A stretch of DNA of 10,069 nucleotides, taken from positions 1 to 10,069 of the forward strand of contig JAATVP010000194.1 of NCBI GenBank assembly GCA_014523625.1. The letters are read 5' to 3'. The position numbers were made by a program, and so were the translations under genes. The notes under the pieces were generated by a model, which saw nothing but the letters and a program-made list of their open reading frames with translations, did no database searches and was not told where the DNA came from. Positions within the stretch are counted from its first letter, which is position 1. Each line of letters starts with the position of its first letter. Source of the stretch: Nitrososphaerales archaeon TH5896. Lineage in GTDB: Archaea; Thermoproteota; Nitrososphaeria; Nitrososphaerales; Nitrososphaeraceae. Positions 1-7,363 of this stretch are shown here, in pieces.

Positions 1-75
1 TGGTAAATGCTTTATTTAACAACTATTTATTCGTGTTCTGTATATTGATTGGTCACAATTTATAGAGGTGAAGAA

Positions 76-83
76 TTAAATAA
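76..83 (+). promoter_or_regulatory. TATA box of the tRNA-Thr gene
   Basis: The sequence TTAAATAA is centred about 27 nt upstream of the first tRNA base. This is the usual distance between an archaeal TATA box and the transcription start. Purine-rich sequence (GTGAAGAA) precedes it, as expected for a BRE element bound by TFB. The assignment rests on spacing and composition only. Confidence 0.5.
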
Positions 84-106
84 AAATGTCCTCACAGAAA
101 TCTAGT

Positions 107-179
107 GCCCTAGTAGCTCAGCTGGCAGAGCGAGGGTTTCGTAAACCCTAGGCCATGGGTTCAAATCCCATCTAGGGCT
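107..179 (+). tRNA. tRNA-Thr (anticodon CGU)
   Basis: The full cloverleaf folds by eye. The 7-bp acceptor stem pairs GCCCTAG (107-113) with CTAGGGC (172-178). The D-stem pairs GCTC (116-119) with GAGC (128-131) and has GG at 124-125. The anticodon stem pairs AGGGT (133-137) with ACCCT (145-149) around the loop TTCGTAA. The T-arm pairs ATGGG with CCCAT around TTCAAAT. The anticodon CGT at 140-142 reads ACG threonine codons. G1-C72, C2-G71 and a U discriminator at 179 fit what is known of archaeal tRNA-Thr identity. There is no intron at 37/38 and CCA is not encoded, so it must be added after transcription. The gene stands alone with its own promoter, and a pentanucleotide repeat begins ten bases after its end. 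Confidence 0.96.
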
Positions 180-188
180 CTCATCTCC

Positions 189-238
189 GATTTGATTAGA
201 ATAGAATAGAATAAAATAGATTTGATTTGATTTGATTT
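189..238. repeat. Pentanucleotide tandem repeat, ten units
   Basis: Ten consecutive 5-bp units stay in perfect register: GATTT, GATTA, three GAATA, AAATA, then four GATTT. The middle block differs from the flanks by few substitutions, so this looks like one slippage-derived array with later drift. It starts ten bases after the tRNA. On the + strand the last four units plus one extra T form a T-rich tract (219-239) that could serve as the tRNA terminator, since archaeal polymerase stops at U-rich stretches. No protein is encoded across it that I would support. Confidence 0.85.
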
Positions 239-307
239 TCCAGCTTCTGCGGTAGTCATGATAATCGAAATTTTCAAGATATCCCCAGGTTTTACAACCT
301 TGCCATA

Positions 308-325
308 AAGCCTCTTGCGAGGCTT
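308..325. repeat. Short perfect hairpin (7-bp stem, 4-nt loop)
   Basis: AAGCCTC pairs with GAGGCTT around the loop TTGC, a compact GC-rich stem in AT-rich surroundings. No T-tract follows, so it is not a bacterial-type terminator. It may be part of a structured transcript or simply chance. Confidence 0.45.
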
Positions 326-671
326 CCTGAAAATACTGATTTCGACAATTCCCTAGGTTACACGTGAGGGCACTCAATCTTTAGGGAGAGTTTCCACATA
401 ATTTGAGTTGGTTCTTAGTATTTCAAAATCAAGGAAATTAGTTATCGATCGGACATACCAGTCTAAACATCTTCTTTTGTTACCATTGTAGATATATACT
501 ATGATCAAATCAAGTGTCATTAGTTTTGAACCAACGAACAAAATCCTTCATTGCACAGGGTATCATCAAGCATAACGTATAGTACAGCTAACTTTAATAC
601 CATGAATGTTTCAGAATTGAATCCATGTCTCCCTCTGCCTATACGAGCTCTTCATTGATCAGATATTACGG

Positions 672-745
672 GTGCTAAAGCTTGTTTCATGGGATCGCAT
701 GCTTAAAACGAAAGAGTCGTGCTAAGCTTGTTGTAGGATGGATCG
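672..745. repeat. Imperfect direct repeat upstream of the top6B promoter
   Basis: Two copies (672-697 and 719-745) begin 47 bp apart. Both start with GTGCTAA, followed by GCTTGTT (copy one has one extra A), and both end in GGATCG after a diverged 5-8 nt segment. The second copy ends 16 bp before the probable top6B TATA box, a position suited to a regulator. Origin by local duplication is equally possible. Confidence 0.45.
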
Positions 746-760
746 AATCTCGGTAAAAGG

Positions 761-766
761 TTAAAT
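761..766 (+). promoter_or_regulatory. Probable TATA box of the top6B-top6A operon
   Basis: TTAAAT is preceded by the purine-rich GTAAAAGG, which resembles a BRE. The expected transcription start, about 26 nt downstream, falls near 788-792, at the first possible start codons of top6B. This suggests a leaderless or very short-leader transcript. No competing TATA-like sequence lies nearer the gene. Confidence 0.4.
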
Positions 767-791
767 CTAGTTCGCTAACTACTGAAAATGT

Positions 792-2720
792 TTGAAATCT
801 AAGAATATTGCTGAAATGGCTTCGGCTAAGATGGTACAATTGGGATCATCGTCAGTTATTCAAACAAAGAGCAAAGCTAAGATCAGCTTTAGTAGAAAAG
901 CTGAATCAGAGTTCTTTGTTGATAATTCTGCCCTAGCAGGATTCACTGGAGAGCGGATTTTGTATATGGCGATACGCGAGCTCATCGAGAATTCCCTCGA
1001 TTCATGTGAGGCTGAAAGGATCTTGCCAAAAATAGCGGTGTCGCTTAAGCTGATAGATCCTTTAAATGATTTGTGGGCGATTTCATGTGAGGATAATGGG
1101 ATTGGGATCCGTTCGGATAAGGTCTCCGTAGCTGTCTGTTCATTTCTTACCTCCGGTAAGTATGTCGAACAACAGCAACGAGGTTTATTTGGCGTTGGTC
1201 TAAAAATGATAGCAGCGTTTTCTACTAAAGATACAGATCATCCACTTCGAGTATGGTCAAAATCAGCTGAAGAGTCCAGCGAATATTATTTTGAATTGCG
1301 CACTGATATAGGTACCAATAAACCAATAGTATTGACTAGGCGTGATAGTAAGCCTAAAGAATCTACTATCAGAGGAAAATCTGGCTTTCGGATAGAGGCA
1401 GTTTTAAGAGGACGGCTCTCCCCGATAACAAAGAATAGGATACATGATTATATAAGTCAGACCAGCATTGTAAATCCCTATGCTGTGATATCTTTTTCAA
1501 CAGACGATGGAAAGATTACATTTGATAGGCGAACTAATACTATGCCAGAACCCGCCAAGGAGGTCCTTCCACACCCAGCAGAGATGGATTTAAAAACACT
1601 CAAAAAGGCGATTGGGAATCATGCTCTTCAGAAGACGACGATACAAGGCATATTGTGCAATTCTTTTCAAAAGCTATCTTTCGATAAGGCCAAAGAAATC
1701 ATCAGAAATGCAGGTATTGAGGCAAAGCAGGCTGACAAATATAGTGAGCATGAGCTTATCAAAATTGTAAATGTCTGCAGGCAAACTAAATTTCAATCCC
1801 CTAATGTAGACCATTTGAGCCCAATAGGAGAGCGAATCTTTACAGTAGGAATGACTACAGAGAGAACTATCTTTACGAGGAAGGAAAACGCGATTTCAGA
1901 TGACCAATCACAGCCAAAAATATCGACAAGAGAGATGAAACCCACACTAACGGGATATTCATCACGTGCATGTATAATTAACAATAGACCGACAATAGTA
2001 GAATGCGGACTTGCATACGGTGGCAGTCTTTCTTATTTCAAGCTCTATAGATTTGCTAATAAAATACCGTTGCTTTATGATGAAGGATCCGACGTAGCGA
2101 GGGAAGTAATCTCGGAAGTAGAACTAAACAAGATGGGGGTATCTAAGAAACAAGTTAAAGAGCAATTTAGAGGATTCGAATCTAGATCGGATCGTGCAAT
2201 AGATCTCCTACCTATTCACATATTTTTCCATATATGCTCTACAAAAATCCCATACAAGACCGCGGGAAAAGAGAGTATCGCATCAGAAGGTGAGTTGAAA
2301 AAATACATGAAAGCCTGTCTAAGTGACCTTTACAGGAAAGTGAGCAAGCAGATACGACATGAAATGCATTTGAAAGATGCAGAAAATAGGTTAAAGCTTT
2401 ACAAGTATTATATACCTTTAATAGTAGATGCGATTTCTGAATCTATTGACGTTAGCGCTGAGGATCTGACCAACAGTTTTTTGACATTAGTTGAAAGACA
2501 TGTAAAGAAGGAAGTCTCTTACCCAAGATCACTCATGGCAAATGTTGAGAATCACTCAGTACCAGCACGACGTCATGATGTTCGGGGACAACATAAGGGT
2601 TCGAGATCTAAAGAAACATCATTGGTCACTAAGTCAAAGAAATCTTTGAAAATGAAGCGTGTGGACAGTACCCAGGAGAAAATCGAGAATTTCATGACAT
2701 CTTCAGAGGAATTGAGCTAG
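792..2720 (+). CDS. top6B: DNA topoisomerase VI subunit B (ATPase subunit)
   Basis: This is the GHKL ATPase subunit of the type IIB topoisomerase. ATP-driven dimerisation forms the gate that directs double-strand passage, relaxing and decatenating the chromosome. Residues 59-70 carry the N-box (RELIENSLD, catalytic Glu63 and Mg-ligand Asn67). DNGIGI at 101-106 and GLFGVGLK at 131-138 are the G1 and G2 nucleotide motifs. An H2TH-like segment follows at about 265-345. The transducer is marked by RPTIVECGLAYGG (399-411), PLLYDEGSD (426-434) and STKIPYKTAGKESIA (483-497), which probably holds the ATP-sensing lysine. At 642 residues it is longer than the roughly 530 of Sulfolobus. Much of the excess is a Lys/Arg-rich, low-complexity tail from about 585. 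The start is uncertain: TTG 792, ATG 816 and ATG 831 are all in frame, precede the conserved region, and lack a Shine-Dalgarno sequence. top6A follows two bases later. Confidence 0.95.
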   Translation: MKSKNIAEMASAKMVQLGSSSVIQTKSKAKISFSRKAESEFFVDNSALAGFTGERILYMAIRELIENSLDSCEAERILPKIAVSLKLIDPLNDLWAISCEDNGIGIRSDKVSVAVCSFLTSGKYVEQQQRGLFGVGLKMIAAFSTKDTDHPLRVWSKSAEESSEYYFELRTDIGTNKPIVLTRRDSKPKESTIRGKSGFRIEAVLRGRLSPITKNRIHDYISQTSIVNPYAVISFSTDDGKITFDRRTNTMPEPAKEVLPHPAEMDLKTLKKAIGNHALQKTTIQGILCNSFQKLSFDKAKEIIRNAGIEAKQADKYSEHELIKIVNVCRQTKFQSPNVDHLSPIGERIFTVGMTTERTIFTRKENAISDDQSQPKISTREMKPTLTGYSSRACIINNRPTIVECGLAYGGSLSYFKLYRFANKIPLLYDEGSDVAREVISEVELNKMGVSKKQVKEQFRGFESRSDRAIDLLPIHIFFHICSTKIPYKTAGKESIASEGELKKYMKACLSDLYRKVSKQIRHEMHLKDAENRLKLYKYYIPLIVDAISESIDVSAEDLTNSFLTLVERHVKKEVSYPRSLMANVENHSVPARRHDVRGQHKGSRSKETSLVTKSKKSLKMKRVDSTQEKIENFMTSSEELS

Positions 2721-2722
2721 TC

Positions 2723-3829
2723 ATGTCGGCTATGGACAAACGCCATAAAGAGACGATAAAAAAGATACGGCTAATTATGAAGGCTATTTGCGACGATGTC
2801 CTTTCTGGAAAAAAAATGCCTTCTCTCGACATAACAAAGATTGGTTACGATAACACGGTTTGGTCAGAAGAGAAAAGAATGCTTACGGTAGGAACGAAGA
2901 CAGTCCACATAAGTCCTGATACGACCAAAAAAATTCCAACCTTTTCACAGTATGTTGTGATGTCCAATGCTGTTAGAAAATTGTTGGATGAGCAAATGGA
3001 AAGTACTATTAGAGGAATGTACTACGCAACTCTTAGCACAGTAGGAGATGAGAGAAATAGGCAAAAATTCTGGACAAGCCAAGATTCATCTGACGATGCT
3101 ATCAAGGCTGTTGAATTATTGACTGGAGTACCACGTGAAGAGTTTTCTGTTACATCGAAGCCTAAGGGCATGATTTCCGGTCCCATCTTGTTACGTGTTG
3201 GAGGAGATATAATAGACTGTAATCTCGGAAGTCGTGCAACATCACAATTGATCCCTACAAATATCATGGATGTAGAAATAGTTGACGTCAAAGCTGACTT
3301 TGTGATGGTAGTTGAGAAAGACACTGTTTTGAATAATATTAGAAAATCTGGATTCATCCAAAAATATAATGCCATTTTGATGACTGGATCAGGGGAGCCT
3401 GATAGAGCAACAAGAATGATGGTAAAAACCTTAAATGAAGTGTGGAAAAAACCGGTGGTGGTATTTGCAGACGCCGACCCTTGGGGATTAGGGATCGCAT
3501 TAAGGTATAAAATTGGTAGTGAATCCTTGAGCTACGACAGCGATAGACTAGTCACGCCAGATGCGAAGGTACTGGGAATGATGTTTTCTGATATATATGA
3601 TTACAATATCCCAGAAGTTGCTCGCCTTACGGCATCTGACGAGGATCTAAACAGGGCCAATGACATGAAAAAGAAACAATGGCTAAAGGACAAGAGATGG
3701 CAAAAGGAATTGAGTCTCTTTCTCAAGAATAAGGAAAAATGTGAACTTGATGCTTTCTTTAAGCATGGTTTCAGATATTTGGCTGAAACATATCTTCCTC
3801 AAAAACTACGTGAGTCAGGCATCTTGTAG
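2723..3829 (+). CDS. top6A: DNA topoisomerase VI subunit A (Spo11-like cleaving subunit)
   Basis: This is the DNA-cleaving subunit of topoisomerase VI and the archaeal homologue of Spo11. It makes a staggered double-strand break through a covalent 5'-phosphotyrosine. The winged-helix (5Y-CAP) domain contains RGMYYAT (97-103), and the second tyrosine, Tyr101, aligns with the catalytic Tyr of Spo11. The downstream LTGVPREEF (133-141) is typical of the family. The Toprim domain supplies the metal-binding acidic set: Glu198 in VVEKD, and Asp250 and Asp252 in FADADPWGLGI. The 368-residue length matches the Methanocaldococcus enzyme almost exactly, so the gene is intact. It starts two bases after the top6B stop. 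A weak GAGG at 2706-2709 lies 13 nt before the ATG, and Met4 is an alternative start. It is co-transcribed with top6B, and a T-rich terminator lies about 90 bp past its stop. Confidence 0.96.
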   Translation: MSAMDKRHKETIKKIRLIMKAICDDVLSGKKMPSLDITKIGYDNTVWSEEKRMLTVGTKTVHISPDTTKKIPTFSQYVVMSNAVRKLLDEQMESTIRGMYYATLSTVGDERNRQKFWTSQDSSDDAIKAVELLTGVPREEFSVTSKPKGMISGPILLRVGGDIIDCNLGSRATSQLIPTNIMDVEIVDVKADFVMVVEKDTVLNNIRKSGFIQKYNAILMTGSGEPDRATRMMVKTLNEVWKKPVVVFADADPWGLGIALRYKIGSESLSYDSDRLVTPDAKVLGMMFSDIYDYNIPEVARLTASDEDLNRANDMKKKQWLKDKRWQKELSLFLKNKEKCELDAFFKHGFRYLAETYLPQKLRESGIL

Positions 3830-3918
3830 AGGCCATGGATAATGGCGTCTTATACTTCTAGTAGTTCATTCAGTGAATATATTGGAAAGATCCGCATGTC
3901 GAATCCTCCTTGCAATGC

Positions 3919-3930
3919 TTTTTGATTTTT
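3919..3930 (+). terminator. T-rich transcription terminator after top6A
   Basis: TTTTTGATTTTT on the + strand gives two U5 runs separated by GA in the transcript, as archaeal RNA polymerase termination requires. It sits at the end of the convergent intergenic region and touches the lysK stop codon on the other strand. No stem-loop is needed or obvious. I see no comparable T-run for transcripts coming from lysK. Confidence 0.5.
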
Positions 3931-5612
3931 CAAAAGCTGCCGTTCTTGTCTCTGTCTTCTTTAGCTTCTTGATGTGGCTTTGTGCAATAGTTATTGAGCT
4001 GCTCATAGGCCCAGTTGATCCCCATGTCTACTATGTAATTTCCTAATCGAGGCCCCTTCTCTGCATTTATCAATATTTCATAGAGTAATTTGAAAAATCC
4101 CTTTGGTTGCAGCCCTTTCCTTTTCGCGATAGAGAATATCTCAGATTGAATAGCAATAGCAAGTTCACTCTTATTATTTTCTGGTTCCAAATTCTTTAGA
4201 TAATGTATCAGTTCTAGCAGTGCTTCTTGTTCTGTCTTTGACAAACTTATGTTTGTACTCGCAAGCGTTGTTACTAGACAGTCATTTGACCAGTTCGAAG
4301 CCAGTTGTATCTTCATAATAAGCGATTCGCTCTTATTCTTAACTAACTTGTACTTTACCAATCGATCATACACTTTGTTCACCAATTTTTCATCTTCTCT
4401 AAACAAAAGAGCCTGTTGTGCTAATATTCTGTAAGGAACGTGCAAGGAAGGACTGGAGGGAGGCTCCAGTTGGTGAATGTATTCATAAATCCCTCTTAAT
4501 TTTGTACGCTTTGCAATATTTTCTTCATTTAAGGCACCAAAGAAAACATCTTCAAGGAAATCATATTCGTCCATCAAATTTGGGATATCATCTATGCCTA
4601 CATGACGAGTGCCAGAAATGCGCTTGTACAACAATAGGAGAAGCGATTCTGGAGTTCCATATCTTAACCATGTTTGGGGTGTCAAAACGTTTCCCGACGA
4701 TTTGCTGATCTTCCTTCCCCCTTTATCTAGAAACATTTCATACTTAATATGCGTGGGATGAGCAAATTGCAAAATCTCATCTGATATCCAATCATTTATT
4801 CTCACCGAATCCAAAATATCCTTCCCATATGCCTCAAATCTGATGTCAAAGGCCTGCCATCGGGCGGCAAATTCCACTTTCCAGGGTAACTTTCCGTTTC
4901 CATCTTCCAGGTGTGTTTCGCCATGGTAACCACATCCCTCTATGTGAACATCTCCTATTCTAGTCCCCTCACACTTATATTCTATCACACGCCTGTCAGA
5001 GAAATAATCTATCGGAGATGCGACATATACTCTTCCACATTTAGCACAGATGGGAAAATAAGGAAGGGATCGCATATATTTTTCCTGCCCAACAATTTTA
5101 GCGATACTTTTTCCGATTCTTTCATGATTCTTGAGAATCAAGTCGATCTGATTTACGAGAAGCCCACGTTTGTAAGTAGACTGGCCACTAATATGAGTAT
5201 ACTTTATTCCAAGCCGATCCAATGAATCAAGAAGGAGTCCAGTCATATGCGCGCCATATGATGAATGACAAGTTCCGAATGGATCAGGGATATTTGAAAC
5301 AGGCATAGCTAGGTATGAGATCAAATCCTTCGATAGACCCGAGGGGACCTTACGTAGTCCATCCATATCATCCGAATAAGCCAAGAGCTGCGCGTTATAT
5401 CCCAAATTTTTCAATGCAACCGCGATCCCGTACGCTCTTACGGCATCCCCTAAACTTCCCAAATGTGGAATTCCTGATGCTCCGAGGCCACTCTCTACTC
5501 TGATTGTGGAAAGACTTCTGTTTAACCTTTTTTCTCTCTCTATTAACTCATATGCAACTTTGTCAAGCCAAGTCCCTTTTCCTATAGTTGCGTCTGAATT
5601 CAACAAATTCAC
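3930..5612 (-). CDS. lysK: Class I lysyl-tRNA synthetase
   Basis: It charges tRNA-Lys with lysine, using a class I Rossmann catalytic domain unrelated to the class II LysS/LysU of most bacteria and eukaryotes. The ATP-binding HIGH motif appears as HLGS (50-53) within GASGIPHLGSLGD, and the KMSKS loop as KISKS (301-305). A zinc-binding insert is indicated by Cys189, Cys192, Cys214 and Cys227. The region from about 340 to 540 is the helical anticodon-binding part. The length of 560 is slightly above the usual 500-540, and nothing essential is missing. The start is GTG, whose bases overlap the elp3 stop as GTGA. There is no Shine-Dalgarno sequence, so it is probably translated by ribosomes finishing elp3. 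The conserved block beginning TWLDKVA at residue 14 leaves little room for a later start. It converges on top6A. Confidence 0.95.
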   Translation of the reverse strand: MNLLNSDATIGKGTWLDKVAYELIEREKRLNRSLSTIRVESGLGASGIPHLGSLGDAVRAYGIAVALKNLGYNAQLLAYSDDMDGLRKVPSGLSKDLISYLAMPVSNIPDPFGTCHSSYGAHMTGLLLDSLDRLGIKYTHISGQSTYKRGLLVNQIDLILKNHERIGKSIAKIVGQEKYMRSLPYFPICAKCGRVYVASPIDYFSDRRVIEYKCEGTRIGDVHIEGCGYHGETHLEDGNGKLPWKVEFAARWQAFDIRFEAYGKDILDSVRINDWISDEILQFAHPTHIKYEMFLDKGGRKISKSSGNVLTPQTWLRYGTPESLLLLLYKRISGTRHVGIDDIPNLMDEYDFLEDVFFGALNEENIAKRTKLRGIYEYIHQLEPPSSPSLHVPYRILAQQALLFREDEKLVNKVYDRLVKYKLVKNKSESLIMKIQLASNWSNDCLVTTLASTNISLSKTEQEALLELIHYLKNLEPENNKSELAIAIQSEIFSIAKRKGLQPKGFFKLLYEILINAEKGPRLGNYIVDMGINWAYEQLNNYCTKPHQEAKEDRDKNGSF

Positions 5613-7264
5613 TTTAGTAATTTGGTAACATAATGTCCGTTCCGATTGTATCCCAGTTTTTCATAGTATTTTCTTGTTCCTACTGCACTAATCACCGACA
5701 AGGCATCCACACCTAATTCACATCTAGCTATTTCCTCGGCCTCGGCCATAAGCAATCTGCCTAGGCCCCTATGCTGCCAAGATAGATTGTTCGCTTTTCT
5801 TCCGACACTAAGTGTCTGGCCATAAACGTGAAGCTCTCTTACAATAGCCACAACTTGAGTGCTATTATCGTGGCACACATATGATTGAAGCTCAGATTCA
5901 ACAGATCCAGTAACCTTCCTGAATCTCAGAAAACCCAATAACGCAGATCCATCGTCTGTTTCGTAAGACAAGAAAATTTCTTGCCCTCCAGCTGCCTTAT
6001 AATCCAATCTAACTAACCTAAAGGATTGTCGATCAATACTGCCTTTCGATCTTAAACCTATCTCTCTGCATCTGATGCAGTTGCATTTATACCCTTCTGA
6101 ATGCAATCTTTCTAAGGCTATTTGCCTAAGGTTGCCCTCTTTAGGACCAGCTATTATATCATTTGTTTCTATCTCCCTTTGTATCCTCATAATCCGGACC
6201 CAGGGGGGAATTTTCTTTTTCAATTCAACAAGTATCCTTATCATCTCTTCGTCAGTGCATGGAGTGAACCGTCCACTACAATACATCTTGTATAATGCTG
6301 TATTTTTTAATACTAGCGTAGGGTATATTTTGAGCATGTCAGGTCTGTAGTGAGGGTCGTACAGAAGCTGCTGTAAGTCTTCTAGGTCTTTTTTAGGAGA
6401 TGAACCGGGCAGACCAGGCATCATATGCGCTACTATTTTAAACCCCGCATTTCTCGCAATTTTGAATGATTCTATTACATCATTTATGTTGTGCCCTCGG
6501 TTAGTTAACCTGAAAACTTCATTTCGTAGCGACTGAACGCCGATTTCAACTCTTGTAACACCCAGACTTAGCATTATCTCGATATGCCTCAACCTGCAGT
6601 AATCAGGTTTAGTTTCGATTGTTAGTCCAACACATTTGTGATTTGAATTCTCGTTGACGTTCATAGCTTCTTCGAGGGTAGCTGATGGTCCTATTTTTAT
6701 ATCACAATTGAGTGCGTCGTAACAAGCCTTTGCAAAATCATGCTGATACTTTTCCGTCATAAAAGGAAAGGTCCCGCCTATTATGATTAGTTCTATCTTG
6801 CCTGTATCATGACCATTTATCTCAAGCGAATTCAATTTAGTGGTTATCTGTTCAAAGGGATCGTATGCATGAGCTTGAGCTATTTTTGTGGCTGGTTCCG
6901 ACCCTACATAACTCAAAGGTGTATTGAATTCGACCCCGCCAGGACAATAAATACATCTTCCTTGGGGACAAGGATGGGGTGTGGCCATTACAGTTACGAT
7001 GGTAACACCTGATGCTGTTTTTACCGGTTTTATCTTCAACAGGGCCCTCCATGACCGGTTCTTTGGCAAATGCTTCATAAAATCGTGGCGACGAGGAAGG
7101 TGCTTCAGGTGGAACTCTGACGAAACCTGTCTTAAGATAGTTGATACAATGGGCAATTTGGATTCGTCCACTTCGGTTATTCTTCTTGCGATCTCCTTAC
7201 AGGCTAGATCATACTGAAGCGGATTTTCTGTTCTTGAGATTTCGAGTGAGTTCGACCCGGTCAT
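5609..7264 (-). CDS. elp3: Elp3-type tRNA uridine(34) acetyltransferase, radical SAM plus GNAT
   Basis: It modifies the wobble uridine (U34) of tRNAs, using S-adenosylmethionine radical chemistry and acetyl-CoA to build the carboxymethyl-type group at C5. In archaea it works without the other Elongator subunits. The radical SAM domain (about 80-390) has the iron-sulfur motif CPQGRCIYC (Cys99, Cys104, Cys107), preceded by the family signature SGVTIVTVMATP. Cys394, Cys396 and Cys399 are the likely zinc site that follows. The GNAT domain (about 415-551) contains the acetyl-CoA loop QHRGLGRLL (497-505) and the terminal GTRKYYEKLGY (529-539). At 551 residues it equals full-length Elp3. The ATG start has a TATA-like sequence about 25 nt upstream, implying a leaderless mRNA. 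Its TGA overlaps the GTG of lysK, so the two form an operon devoted to tRNA function. Confidence 0.96.
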   Translation of the reverse strand: MTGSNSLEISRTENPLQYDLACKEIARRITEVDESKLPIVSTILRQVSSEFHLKHLPRRHDFMKHLPKNRSWRALLKIKPVKTASGVTIVTVMATPHPCPQGRCIYCPGGVEFNTPLSYVGSEPATKIAQAHAYDPFEQITTKLNSLEINGHDTGKIELIIIGGTFPFMTEKYQHDFAKACYDALNCDIKIGPSATLEEAMNVNENSNHKCVGLTIETKPDYCRLRHIEIMLSLGVTRVEIGVQSLRNEVFRLTNRGHNINDVIESFKIARNAGFKIVAHMMPGLPGSSPKKDLEDLQQLLYDPHYRPDMLKIYPTLVLKNTALYKMYCSGRFTPCTDEEMIRILVELKKKIPPWVRIMRIQREIETNDIIAGPKEGNLRQIALERLHSEGYKCNCIRCREIGLRSKGSIDRQSFRLVRLDYKAAGGQEIFLSYETDDGSALLGFLRFRKVTGSVESELQSYVCHDNSTQVVAIVRELHVYGQTLSVGRKANNLSWQHRGLGRLLMAEAEEIARCELGVDALSVISAVGTRKYYEKLGYNRNGHYVTKLLK

Positions 7265-7286
7265 ATCTGATGTAGCAACCTAACCG

Positions 7287-7292
7287 AATATA
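7287..7292 (-). promoter_or_regulatory. Probable TATA box of the elp3-lysK operon
   Basis: On the minus strand TATATT is centred about 25 nt before the elp3 ATG, so the predicted transcript would begin at or next to the start codon. A second AT-rich candidate, TTAATATT (7303-7296), lies about 10 nt further upstream and would give a leader of about 9 nt. There is no Shine-Dalgarno sequence, which agrees with leaderless translation. Confidence 0.42.
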
Positions 7293-7363
7293 GGAATATT
7301 AATTGTTGTTTCTATTGTAATTTTCCACAAGTTTTCCTTCTGGAGGCCGAAGCTTTCTCAATT

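Larger units (their letters stand above)
240..760. other. Long non-coding interval between tRNA-Thr and top6B
   Basis: This stretch of roughly 520 bases has no gene I can support on either strand. The longest open frame entering it is on the minus strand. It reads antisense through the tRNA and the tandem repeat and resembles no family I know. Visible elements are a hairpin at 308-325, a TATATAC stretch near 493-499 that could be a TATA box on either strand, and an imperfect direct repeat at 672-697 and 719-745. Short frames such as 602-658 (18 codons) lack any start signal. An unrecognised small RNA here is possible but not demonstrated. Confidence 0.6.

Noticed and set aside
257..339. Possible C/D box guide RNA (ATGATAA near 258, CTGA at 327 and 336)
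   Set aside because: The C box has a mismatch, internal D'/C' boxes are absent, and the spacing with the intervening hairpin does not fit a normal archaeal C/D RNA.
102..377. 91-codon minus-strand open frame
   Set aside because: It runs antisense through the whole tRNA and the tandem repeat, and it matches no protein family I know. It is a chance frame.
602..658. 18-codon + strand frame
   Set aside because: It has no promoter at a suitable distance, no ribosome binding site and no recognisable sequence. It is too short to support.
107..791. tRNA 3' end as an integration site for a mobile element
   Set aside because: No second copy of the tRNA 3' end, no integrase and no phage-like gene is seen in the window. 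The flank is simply non-coding.
4911..5225. Plus-strand open frames inside lysK, elp3 and purM
   Set aside because: They lie opposite well-conserved enzyme genes and have no family resemblance. They are shadow frames.
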